A stretch of 28,794 nt of DNA. It comes from a virus. The number at the start of each line of letters is the position of its first letter. The stretch's first letter is position 1. The notes under the pieces were generated by a model, which saw nothing but the letters and a program-made list of their open reading frames with translations, had not been told where the DNA came from and searched no databases. This document shows, in pieces, positions 14,301 to 23,400 of this stretch. A program made the translations under genes and the position numbers. The stretch spans positions 1 to 28,794 of IMG/VR virus record IMGVR_UViG_3300023116_000244, one strand, 5' to 3'.

Positions 14301-15137
14301 GCACAAGAAAGAGTTATTAATGACTATCAAATACTTGCTAATCAAGCAGGAATAACATTTGAAGTTGGCTCAGGAGAAGATATATCTGGTGTATTTCTTC
14401 AAAAGAGAAACCCTGCTACAGGTGAGTATGAAGAATTTTCGGCAACAATAAATGAGTTAATGAGAAGTCAACTAGAAGGTTTGGAAAGTAAATATAGACC
14501 AAAACAAGCTGACAGAGGTCGTAATGATGTACTAGATGAAATTGACACATCACAAGGTGCTTTTGGTTCAACGACACAAAAGACTAATGCTTTTGGAGAT
14601 AATACATTTGAAGAGGCAATGCAGTTATTAGAAGGTGCTGAAACTTTAAGAAAAGCTGTTAAGCAAGCTCTACAAAACATAGAGAAACTAAAACCTCAGA
14701 GAAGAAAAGGCATGCCAACATTTGGTGGTGGATTGGGTGTTGTTGTTGAAGGTGGTCAATTTTATTCCCTTATAGGCGAACTGGGTAGAAAAAAAATGAC
14801 AATAACTAATGATGAAAATTCAAAACTTAGAAATTCTCTAGCAACTATAGTAAGTGAGATTGAAAATAATACAATAATTAATACTCGATTATTAGCAATG
14901 TATTTATGGGGTTATAAATCAAGTGCAGGTAGTTCTCTTGATATAAATGTAATACTTGGTGGTATAAATGGTTCTTTTAGAGATGTAAATTTACCAGCTT
15001 ATATAAATCAAGGTATTACTACTAATATACAACAAGATATTGACAAACTAAATAAAGAGTTAACTAAACAAGATGCTTTAGTAATTTACAATTATTTATT
15101 CCACAAAATTAATCTAAGTGGTTTGCGTTATAAATAA
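11391..15137 (+). CDS. Giant neck-position protein with split gp10-like domain
   Basis: This 1248-residue protein lies where HK97-like phages carry gp10, a neck protein of about 100-150 residues. Parts of that domain seem recognisable. Residues 147-210 have EKHIKNQLTQGKGLARQWAL, SNAPDP and GLKKSLDG, like the helix, alanine-proline and G-L-x-x-S of gp10. Residues 523-598 have VSFGG, SDAQEIEYGG and YPRTLFMHQAAYSAAKSLG, like the closing E-[YF]-G and P-F-x-x-x-A parts. Between them are about 310 extra residues, and after them about 650 more, largely charged and helical, with no repeats or catalytic motif that I can name. No membrane segment. The gp10 link is inference; otherwise it is an unknown virion protein. 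Confidence 0.7.
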   Translation: MSVRLLNDVGERRVVEKQKFVSETRKDVILSKRGEARIYRANRTFLWAKSLGASTQATNSLVNLSYGVLQTINDIQALFSAGNFVRSVAARYAWTIGGRALSKVQSKIVPQGGGIIGRAMRVQAGRQSKKILSSMSSNFFVKTEIEIKNVVNMEKHIKNQLTQGKGLARQWALMTAANAVSNAPDPYTQAQKIMGNNQKKGLKKSLDGNFMSDQNYLKDSTIFGNIFSQTMNVSEAQHYKKFLATGRNPNDYFDAYRNKIIEMNDAYDKAQNPYGPTYVKNMKTGELGYQKNLVDEINKLKNEANNKYGTLKDATDIIENPHGLDITKSADRKIMNMGTASIPYQDKFTVEDFDRILNGSATYTNKYNAYYDLTHSLNSLSRARQEGVKPGARKPLGGGPSAVAYRAQKGGKEEAKFMDMLRKAANESWYNSSMSNAIIDKALGTKGFGTTYREMLHIETGNRGVPFDGLFVNGRLNPIYEGRNLGYQLFKSSNNPKDPNYIPSRDQIQRAIHIDNEKFKVKDAFLRISVSFGGRTAQSKFADAISDAQEIEYGGIQKSKSGIKTAHGKNGNDRTYRYTYPRTLFMHQAAYSAAKSLGLNFGMTQPKVTKHQIRGKFYQGETTSMEPKQKQKAFNLMLDRKTKEILNAELDIRRKTDLTGRVSIRDAYETILYDPEGTRYNAPLFRNKELIQESVRKITSPANRRSTIMFDDAGNPQVVYEDTEQIGGGGYKNYFDSLNDALKSGNDVGAAIRANRIWQSQFKQNLNEIFGGIGADLGDEVVWYARFSDEMASRYGVTSIEDIVENIQANVSKARRNYIESAQIQSNDRLKKGRAKREQDAMEFAAKNGKNSKIEAETLYKTKLQELEEAADIEEYITLTNQLKDFPYQQVWDEMEEAELDRLRRVYDPKRGRAATGKKVTLGEESISLKQFMGEFTEGFETELKNVAQRISKEQNIPLIDAYQTSEFLEAQERVINDYQILANQAGITFEVGSGEDISGVFLQKRNPATGEYEEFSATINELMRSQLEGLESKYRPKQADRGRNDVLDEIDTSQGAFGSTTQKTNAFGDNTFEEAMQLLEGAETLRKAVKQALQNIEKLKPQRRKGMPTFGGGLGVVVEGGQFYSLIGELGRKKMTITNDENSKLRNSLATIVSEIENNTIINTRLLAMYLWGYKSSAGSSLDINVILGGINGSFRDVNLPAYINQGITTNIQQDIDKLNKELTKQDALVIYNYLFHKINLSGLRYK

Positions 15138-15159
15138 CACAAATTCATTAGTTGTTAGA

Positions 15160-15165
15160 TATTAT
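15160..15165 (+). promoter_or_regulatory. -10 box for leaderless start of tail terminator gene
   Basis: TATTAT ends exactly 6 bases before ATG 15172. There is no ribosome binding site in the 34-base gap. No clear -35 is seen. Confidence 0.4.
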
Positions 15166-15171
15166 TAAGTT

Positions 15172-15651
15172 ATGCCTAATACAAGAGACCAAAACCAAAA
15201 AGTACCACCTGATGCAGAAATTATTGCTAGGGCTTGGTGCTTAAGTCAGACTTCCATAACAGATATAGTAGGCACTAGGATTGCTACAAGATTACCAAGA
15301 GATGCAGAAATGCCTTTTCTCGTTTTGTTTAGAAGTGGTGGTTCTTTATTAAATCCTAGAAGTGACGCACATATTCAAAATGCTTTAATACCAATGGAAT
15401 GTTTTGCAGGTCGTTGGGGTGGAGATAATGATACTGTTGTGCCTGATTATGGAGAAGCAATGAACCTTGCAAATACCATTATTCAGGCAGCTTTCAATTA
15501 TAGTAATGGGTATATACAAAGTAGTGATGGTCTAAAAGCCAAAATCTATAGTTTTGACATTATACAAATGCCAACACGAATAGAAGAGACTGCCACTGGT
15601 TTAGGTAGATATACTATAGCCTTATCTATGACATATAGAGATGCAAGCTAG
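15172..15651 (+). CDS. Tail terminator / tail completion protein
   Basis: This 159-residue protein has DAEIIARAWCLSQTSITDIV, then RIATRLPRDAEMPFLVLFRS, CFAGRWGGDN, a helix EAMNLANTIIQAA and a final strand pair with RYTIALSMTYRD. This is the layout of siphovirus tail terminators (gpU / HK97 gp11-type fold), which cap the growing tail tube and join it to the head. The position before the major tail protein fits. No ribosome binding site is present; see the -10 box at 15160. Confidence 0.75.
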   Translation: MPNTRDQNQKVPPDAEIIARAWCLSQTSITDIVGTRIATRLPRDAEMPFLVLFRSGGSLLNPRSDAHIQNALIPMECFAGRWGGDNDTVVPDYGEAMNLANTIIQAAFNYSNGYIQSSDGLKAKIYSFDIIQMPTRIEETATGLGRYTIALSMTYRDAS

Positions 15652-15658
15652 GAGAATT

Positions 15659-15985
15659 ATGTTTGGTAAAAACGAACAAGAGAATAAAAAAGTTAAAGTA
15701 AAATTAAACCCTTTATTTAACAAAGCAAACTCAGCTAGAGATGTCGTGTCTGGACAAGTTTTCCAGACAGGAGAATGGGTGGAAATTGAGTCCAAAGACT
15801 GGGATAGGCTAAAGGACAAAAGCTGGACCTTAGATGGTAAAGCATATCCTTTGCTTATTTCAGATACTGAGGAAGTCGCTGAAGAACAAGACAATGACGC
15901 TTCAGAGGACTATGTGGAAGAAGACATTGAAGACTTTGCCGATAATGGCAGTGTCTTGCAAGATACTGAAGTAGAAGAAGAATAA
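15659..15985 (+). CDS. Small acidic-tailed protein before major tail protein
   Basis: I chose ATG 15659 (108 residues), because TAGGAG lies just upstream (15649-15654). An earlier ATG at 15641 would add six residues and has no ribosome binding site. The N-terminal part KVKLNPLFNKANSARDVVSG followed by FQTGEWVEIESKDWDRLKDK looks like a small beta barrel. The last 50 residues are mostly Asp/Glu. The layout (small fold, charged tail, gene placed before or after a major structural gene) parallels the gene at 8955. The family is not recognised; a tail or neck accessory role is inferred from position. Confidence 0.65.
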   Translation: MFGKNEQENKKVKVKLNPLFNKANSARDVVSGQVFQTGEWVEIESKDWDRLKDKSWTLDGKAYPLLISDTEEVAEEQDNDASEDYVEEDIEDFADNGSVLQDTEVEEE

Positions 15986-15999
15986 TTAGGAGATAAATT

Positions 16000-16662
16000 A
16001 TGCCAAGCACAAATGGTACAATATCCGAAGTTATTGTTGGTACTGGTGTACTTTATGTTGCATCAATTGCTAATGATGGTAACACATCTGATGGAAGCGA
16101 CTATGTTGCTTTCCCAGGTGATGACTCAGGCGATACTGGAAACTGGGCAGCCCCAGCTTCCGACTGGGTAGATGTTGGGTATTCTGAAGACGGCTGGACT
16201 CTTGAAATGGATAAAACATTTGAAGACATTATGGTCGCTGAAGAAATTGACCCAATTGCAACATTTAAAACTGCACAAGAAGTCAGATTAACTGGTGAAT
16301 TAGCACAGGCATCTATGAGTAACTTACAAGTTGCTCTTGCTGGTGGTACTTTTACAGCAGATGATTCTGACTATGGTACAGGTTACGACAGCTTAAAACC
16401 ACCTTCAACAGATGACTATGATGAGAAATCATTATTGTTAATCGTTGATGGTCCTTCTGGTGCTGATAGACATGTGGAAATTCCTCGTGCTATCAATGTT
16501 GGAGCTTTTTCAATGGCTCATCAAAAAGCACCTCAAAAGGTCGTAATTGCAGTTGAGTTTAAAGTACTAAAGCCAAAGGCAGTACAGGCAACAAACCAAT
16601 TCCTTGAATTGTTTAGAATTGTTGACAATACTGGCGATAGCGATGTATTCGACATTAACTAA
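16000..16662 (+). CDS. Major tail protein (tail tube)
   Basis: This 220-residue protein is rich in Asp, Gly and beta-strand segments: VIVGTGVLYVASI, a turn-rich loop NTSDGSDYVAFPGDDSGDTG, WVDVGYSEDGWTLEM, and near the end PRAINVGAFSMAHQKAPQKV then VAVEF-type strand VIAVEFKVLKPKAV. This matches the siphovirus tail tube fold, which stacks in hexameric rings around the tape measure. TAGGAGAT lies upstream of ATG. The position directly before the frameshifted chaperone pair confirms it. Codons are capsid-like, as expected for an abundant protein. Confidence 0.88.
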   Translation: MPSTNGTISEVIVGTGVLYVASIANDGNTSDGSDYVAFPGDDSGDTGNWAAPASDWVDVGYSEDGWTLEMDKTFEDIMVAEEIDPIATFKTAQEVRLTGELAQASMSNLQVALAGGTFTADDSDYGTGYDSLKPPSTDDYDEKSLLLIVDGPSGADRHVEIPRAINVGAFSMAHQKAPQKVVIAVEFKVLKPKAVQATNQFLELFRIVDNTGDSDVFDIN

Positions 16663-16702
16663 CAAGGTTAAAAAATAATAATGATAGTGATAGGAGGTCA
16701 GT

Positions 16703-17068
16703 GTGGCTGACAAAAAAACAAAAGAAGTAAGAGACTTTGATTTAGCTTTGGAAGAAGCTGAAGAAAAAGCAATAGTGGTAAAGATAGCAGGGGAAGTTTA
16801 CACTTTACCTCACGCTTTACCAGCAAGAACAGTTCTTGCACAAATGCGTTGGATGGATGAGACAGGCAGTATGCCTACTCAAGCTATTCCAGAGTGGTTA
16901 GCATCAATAGTAGGTCAAGATAAATTAGACCAGATGCTTGATAATGGTGCTACTTGGGAACAATTAGAAAAATTGTTAACATATCTGTTAGAGCAATATA
17001 ACTTAGTACAAGATGCTGAAGAAGAAGTTGAAGCAGCAGATACTGAAGAGGATGGCTCCCCAAAATAG
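16703..17068 (+). CDS. Tail assembly chaperone, short product (gpG-like)
   Basis: This 121-residue protein starts at GTG with AGGAGG 5 bases upstream. The body VVKIAGEVYTLPHALPARTV and helices LAQMRWMDETG, WEQLEKLLTYLLEQYNLVQD are typical of gpG-type chaperones, which hold the tape measure while the tube polymerises. The tail (EEEVEAADTEEDGSPK) is acidic. It ends at a TAG placed directly after the slippery heptamer, so a fraction of ribosomes continue to the long form. Confidence 0.85.
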   Translation: MADKKTKEVRDFDLALEEAEEKAIVVKIAGEVYTLPHALPARTVLAQMRWMDETGSMPTQAIPEWLASIVGQDKLDQMLDNGATWEQLEKLLTYLLEQYNLVQDAEEEVEAADTEEDGSPK

Positions 17069-17406
17069 CATTTAAGCTCAGTGAAATATGGTTACGCTGG
17101 GCAGCTGTAGAATCAGACTTTCAACGACACTATAAAATTAGTGACCCTTTAGATATTACATATAGAAAGTTTATGATTTTGATAACTAACCTACCTTTAG
17201 ATAAATCCAATTTTTATGCACCTCACTATGCAGCATATATGGATGGTCAAACTTACGAAGGTGCAAACACAGAAAGTGCAAACAATCCACCAAAAGGTTG
17301 GTGGAAAAAAGAACTTGATAAAAGGAGAGGTCGTAACAGACCAAGGCAACAAGTTTCATTAGAAAAATTTGTTAAAGAATCTAAAAATCAAGGAACTAGG
17401 AAGTAA
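16703..17406 (+). CDS. Tail assembly chaperone, -1 frameshift fusion (gpGT-like)
   Basis: A -1 shift at 17059-17065 joins the 121 residues of the short product to 113 more, read from 17065 to the TAA at 17404-17406, giving 234 residues. The added part begins IAFKLSEIWLRWAAVESDFQ, continues without a stop, and ends in a basic stretch (KRRGRNRPRQQVSLEKFVKE). The -1 frame has no good start of its own at the junction, and the region lies just before the tape measure gene, as in lambda G/GT. The TAA shares a base with the tape measure ATG. Confidence 0.88.
17059..17102 (+). promoter_or_regulatory. -1 programmed frameshift signal
   Basis: The heptamer C-CCA-AAA (17059-17065) fits X-XXY-YYZ in the frame of the short chaperone and is followed immediately by TAG (17066-17068). 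After the slip, CCC-AAA-ATA is read. A possible stimulatory stem GCTCAG (17076-17081) with CTGGGC (17097-17102; one G-U pair) begins 10 bases after the heptamer. An alternative pairing uses AGCT at 17075-17078 with 17103-17106. Confidence 0.85.
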
Positions 17407-20400
17407 TGGTAACAGCTAAAGACGCAAAAGTTGTCGTAAGTTTAGATTTCCAAGCTAATGGACAGAGCTTAGGTCGTGCAGTTAGGGATATTGAGAAAAA
17501 CCTTAATGCTTTACAAAGAAGGTCTGCTCAAGTTGGTAAATCTATGTCAGGAATTATTCCTGCTTTCGCTGCTACTGGTGCGGCTGCTTTCTCAGCTTAT
17601 AAATTTGCAACAAGTGCGGCAATTCAATTTGAAGACTCATTTGCAGGTATAAAGAAAACTCTTAACTTTACTGAAGGTGCCGCTGTATCTGCTGAAAAGA
17701 AATTTAAAAACCTATCAGATGAAATTAGAGACATTGCTAAAACAACACCTATTGCAACTAATGAATTAAATAAGATTGGTGAAATTGGTGGTCAGTTAGG
17801 TATACAAGCTAGCCAAATAGGTAAGTTCGTAGATACAATTTCTAAATTAACAGTTGCTACCAATATGGGTGCAGAAGATGCAGCATTCGCTATTTCAAGA
17901 TTAGCCAACATAACAGGCACTGCTGAAAAAGACATTGATAACTTAGCATCAACATTAGTTAGATTAGGTAATGAATTTGCTGCTACAGAAAGTGAAATAA
18001 TCAATACAGCATTAGGTATAGCTACTGCTATGGAATCTTTGGAAAGTCCAATAACAAACTCTGCTGTAGATGCAATGGCATTAGCAACAGCTCTTAAAGC
18101 TGTAGGTGTTCAATCACAATCTGGTGCTACTGCTGTACAAAGAGCTCTTGATGTTATGGGTAAAGCAGTTGTTGGTGGTGGTAAAGAACTAGCAGTATTT
18201 GCAAAAATATCTGGACTGACTATTCAAGGATTTGAAGAATTAGCTTTAGTAGACCCAGCACAAGCATTTTTAGCATTTTTAAATGGTTTAAGAGATATAT
18301 CCAACTCTGGTGGCGATACTATAACTATGTTGGAGCAACTTGGTCTTTCACAACAGAGAACTGTTAGAGCATTAAGAGCTTTAGCTTTTGCATCTGATGA
18401 TGTAGAGAGAGCCTTAAAATCAGCTAATGAAGAATTTGTTATTAACAACGCACTTAACAGTGAAGCAGAAAAAAGATATCAAACAACAACTTCTCAAATA
18501 GGTATATTAAGAAACAATATAAACGATATAGGTATTGAATTAGGTTCTCAAACTTTACCAGTTCTAAATAGATTTATTAGTGGTATAACTACTATTGCTA
18601 AAGCAAAGACTGCTGACAATATTACCGACATGATTAAAAAGTTTGGTATTTTGGCAATAAGTTTAAATACTGTTGTACAAGCCTTAAAAAATGTACAGAG
18701 AAATATGTCAATGATGGTTGGTGCTGGTAAAGGTGGTCAAGGTGCTTTCTTTGCAGATTTTTTCAGAGGTAGACAAACTAATGCAAGTGCTAACGCTAGT
18801 GCACAAATAGAAATGTTAAGAAAAGAATTTTTGGAAACATTAGATGCAACATATTTAAAAGAATTAAAACACACAGAACCACATCAAATAGGTGCATTAA
18901 AAGCTCAATATAGAAACCTTCAGGCATCTGCTGCTCCTGGTAATCTACAGTTCTTAAATGAAAATAATCTTGATGGAACTTTTAAAGCATTTTTAGGTAC
19001 TAATAGAGACACTTTATTACAAGTATTGCAATCGCAAGGATTAGACACAAAAGATGTTGATTCAGTAATTAGAAGAGCTGCTAATGAGGGTATTGATGTT
19101 TTTAAAGATACAAGCAATTATGACCTAGATAATCTTGATGATTTCCAAAAAAAACATATTAATTATAGAAACCAAGTAAAAGATTCAATTACTGACCAAA
19201 TAGCAGACCAAACTAAATTAACTGAGTTAACACAGGTTAGAAACTCATTATTAGATGATGAATTAGATTTAAAGCAAAAAGGTAAGGATTTAGATTTTGA
19301 AGCAAGAAAGTCTTTGAACGCATTACAAATAGAAGTTGAAGAACTCAATCGTTTACAAGAACAAGATGTCAAAGAATATGAGGCAAAAACTGAGGAAATT
19401 GAAAAACAAACTAAATTACAAAAAGACTTTGCAAATATGACAAAAGAACAGCAAGCCGCTGCTCGTAAAAATCTTGAAAGTTTAGAAGAAAGTTCTAGCT
19501 TAATTACTAGAACAATTACAGAAAATAAAAAAGAAATAGCCAAAATTGAAGAAGCTAAAGGTAAGGGTAAAGCTACAGATGCAGATTTAGCTAGGTCTAA
19601 GGAACTTACATATCAAAATAAACTTTTAAGGGAACAAGAAGGACTATTAAGACAAGACATTAAAGTTGCTGAAGGTATCTTAGGTACATTTGAACAAAGT
19701 ACAGAATTTTTAGAAGAGGAGCAAAAAACACTTAAAAATGTAATTAACGATAGAAAGAAAGAACTTTCTCTTCTAAGACTTAGACAAGACCTTCTTTTGG
19801 GTGATGAAACTGGATTAGAAAATAGAGAGAAAAAAATTACTGGAAGAGGTAAGGATGCAGCAATTTCTAGTGAAGTTATGGCTGCTGCAAGTGGTTATGA
19901 GGTGTTTGATAGTGACCAAAAATTATTTCAAAAAGTCGAAAAAGAAAAACAATTATATAACGAACTATCTGAAGATATGTATAATTTATCAAATCAATAT
20001 ATGGAACTCTCAAAAAGAAAAGCTGAGGGGTTAGCAACACCAGAAGATTTAGAAAGACTTGCACAATTAAATACTGATTTAGAGCAATTAGACCCAATAC
20101 TTAAAAATCAAAGACAAACTTATTTAAGTTTACAAGATACCTTAGATGATACTATTACAAATACTGAAGGTTATGTAAAACTTTTAAAAACATTTGAAGA
20201 AACCCAATCAGACATTGTAGGTGCAGGTGCACAAAAGAAAATAAAAGAAGGTGTTGACTTAGATAAAATTGGTGGATTTGATGTAAGAGATGCTGTCAAA
20301 AATTTAGATACTTATATAACAGACATAGATACAAACTCAGAAAACTTAAAAAATAGATTACAGAGTATTGGTGATGAAATTGAAGCTCTTACTAAGAGAA

Positions 20401-23400
20401 ATGCTAAATTAAATGATGACATAGCTGAAGCTGCTGTAGACCCTAGAAAACAAGTTAGTGAAGCAGATTTAGATGAACTTGTTGCAAATAATGAAAAAAT
20501 TCAGAAACTTAAAGATAAAGAATTGACAATTGATGAAGCATTAACATTAAATTCTGAAAAGAGAGCTAAAGCCGATTCTGAAAGACTTAGATATGAAAAA
20601 GCTATTGCTGATATTAAAGAAAAATCAAAAGAGGGTGTCTTTGATAAAGAGGGTACTGAAGTTGGTGAGTTAAAACAGAGATTAAGAGATGAAGCTACGA
20701 AATTAGAAGAAGAAAGAATTGGTCTTACAAGAGATAAAAATGCAATGGATGATAAATTTTTTGAAAGACCTGATGTTATAGACCAACAGGGCAAGATTGA
20801 AGCTATTAATAGAGGAATTGCAGATGAAGTAAGTTTAAAGCAAAAATCCAGAGAACAATCTAAAAAAATTATTAATGATGCTAAACAAGAAATACAAGGT
20901 TTAGAAGATAAAATTTCAGCAAATAAAACATACATTGAAGATAATCAGAAATTACTCGATGATAATCTGATTGCTGAAAAGGAGAAAGCTCGTGTACAAA
21001 AAAATATTAAGGATTTTAATCAACAAAATATTGAAATGCTTTCGGAGATTGAAGCTAAAAACTCTGAGATTGCTAGGGCAGAAAAAGATTACGAAAAAGT
21101 TAAAAACTCAGCAGACAAAAAAAATAAGCAACTTAATCAACAAAAAGCTGATATTGAAGCCGAAATAGAGAAAAAACGAGCAAAAAATAATACTGCTGAA
21201 GCTAAGTTGAACGAAATTCTTGAAAGGCAGAAAAAAAATAAACAAGATATTAATAAACTTGATAGTGAGACACTTACACCTCAAAAATTTGAAGACTTGC
21301 AAATCGAAGAATACAACAGAGAAGAACAAAAGCGTATTAATGACAGGGCTGTAGCTAGAGGTAAAGAAGTTGATAAAATGTCTAAAGCTCTTCTTGAGCT
21401 TAGAGAAATAACTCAAGAAGAAACTTTACATGGTAAGCAAATAAAAAATAATAATAAACTTCAAGAAATACAAGCTCAAAAGTTACAAACAGTTAATCAA
21501 TTAATTAAAGACAATATTAAATCTGGTCAATTAACACCTCAACAAGCAGAATCTATAGTTCGTATGATTGACACTGGTCAAATTGGCGAAGTTATTGATG
21601 AACTTGGTCAAATACAAAGTATAAGTGATATGTTTGGCGAAAAAGGTATGGATAAGAGAAACTTTTTCGATAGGTTTAAACTAAGACCTGAAACTGTTGA
21701 AGGTATAAGAAATATACGAGAAGAAATTAATAATGTTGGAACTGGACTTTTTGGTTTAGGAAATAAATTTAAAAATTTTGGTCAAAAATTAGTTGATGGA
21801 ACAATAAGACCTCTTGAAAGTTTGCAAATTAGGTTGCTTAAAACTGGTTTTGGTATTAGTAAACTTGTTACAAAAATATTTAAACTTCAAGAATTGCCAT
21901 TTAGACAAGGTTTTTCAAGATTAGCTAGTTATTTAATAGATAATTTTGAAAAGAATAGTAAGCATATAAATTTCTTTACACAAAATGTTGGTCGAATGAT
22001 AAAAATGGTAGGAAGAGGTATAAAATTCCTTGGACTATTTGGTAAAAATATGGATAATCTTGCTCAAAAGTTTGTAACAAGTAACAAATTAACACCTCAA
22101 ATGATAAGAATGATGGTTAAGTTAACAACTGTTATTAGAGGTGTAGGTGCTGCCATTATGGGTCTTGTAGCAAATATGGCGATAATGGCTGCAATGAGTG
22201 CGGCAATGACAGCTTTCTTTAAAGTAAGTGAAAATGCTAATAAATCTCAAGCAGCAATAGATGGCATAAGAGGTTCTTTGGATGATTTGTTTGGAGATAG
22301 ACAAAGTCTTGTTGGACAAAAAGCAAATGTTAATGTTCTTACAGAATTATTAGATGAATATAAGAATAAAGGCACTGAATTTGCTGAGGTAACTCAAGCT
22401 ATAGCTGACAGACTTGATGAAGCTGAAAGCAATTTATTAAAACAAGAAATAGAATACAACAAAAAACTTGGAGACATAGTACAGACTACTTTATTTGACA
22501 GTAAGGTACTAGGAGACAATGCAGATGTTCAGAAATTCTTATCTGCTGTAGGTGATTTAGCAGGAACAACTATTGATTTAAGAGGAACAAGAGAACTCTT
22601 CTTTGATGATTTATTCCAAGGCATTGGTGCACAAGTAGCTGACATACCTACAACTGGACAGTTAACACCAAGAGATATATTAGAATCTTTTGTGGATGTC
22701 AATTCCTTTTCAAAATCTAGTAGACAAATATTTGGAATATTACTTGAAGGATTAGAAGATAGTTACGATTTAATTTATGACGCACCTGGAACAGGTAGTA
22801 GAAACTTCTTCAGTGTTTCACAACAAAACTTAAAAGAGTTCATGAAAGAGTTTGAAGTATCAAACAACAAATTCTTAGGTTTTGGTGGAGATGGAATATT
22901 TTCCAGAGATGCAGACAAAGAAGGTTATTTTGATTCAAAAGGCTTTGACAATTATACTAAAAACTTAGATGCAAATCTCCAGTCCATGGCTGACCAAATA
23001 GATGTTACGCTAGGTCCTGATTTTATAAAAATTGATAAAGTTTCTGCACTAGGTTTTAGAGATGAATTAGCAATGATTACTAAAGAGAGCGTTGCTGCTT
23101 TCTTACAAGAAACTGATGGTGCTTTATCTGCAACCGACCTAAAAGCTGGACAAATATTTTTAGATAACTTAATTGGTGGTCTAAGAAGTGATGGAACTGA
23201 ACAATTTAAAAAAGATTTAGTAACCATGTTTGCATCTGGAAATGTAATTGTTGAACAAGCATTTCAAGAAATGTCAGATGGAAAGAGTTTAATAGCCGAA
23301 ATACAAACACAAGCTATGCTTGCAGAAATGAAACAACTTCAAAATGAAGGTTTCATTGGTGTAATTGTAGACCCAGCTAAAAACTTTGCTCAAGCAAGAG

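Noticed and set aside
15641-15658. Earlier ATG for the small gene before the major tail protein
   Set aside because: TAGGAG lies between this ATG and the next one and serves the ATG at 15659; the earlier ATG has no such site.
17173-17406. Independent 77-residue gene before the tape measure
   Set aside because: Its frame is open back to the slippery heptamer and there is no ribosome binding site at its ATG, so it is the end of the frameshift product.
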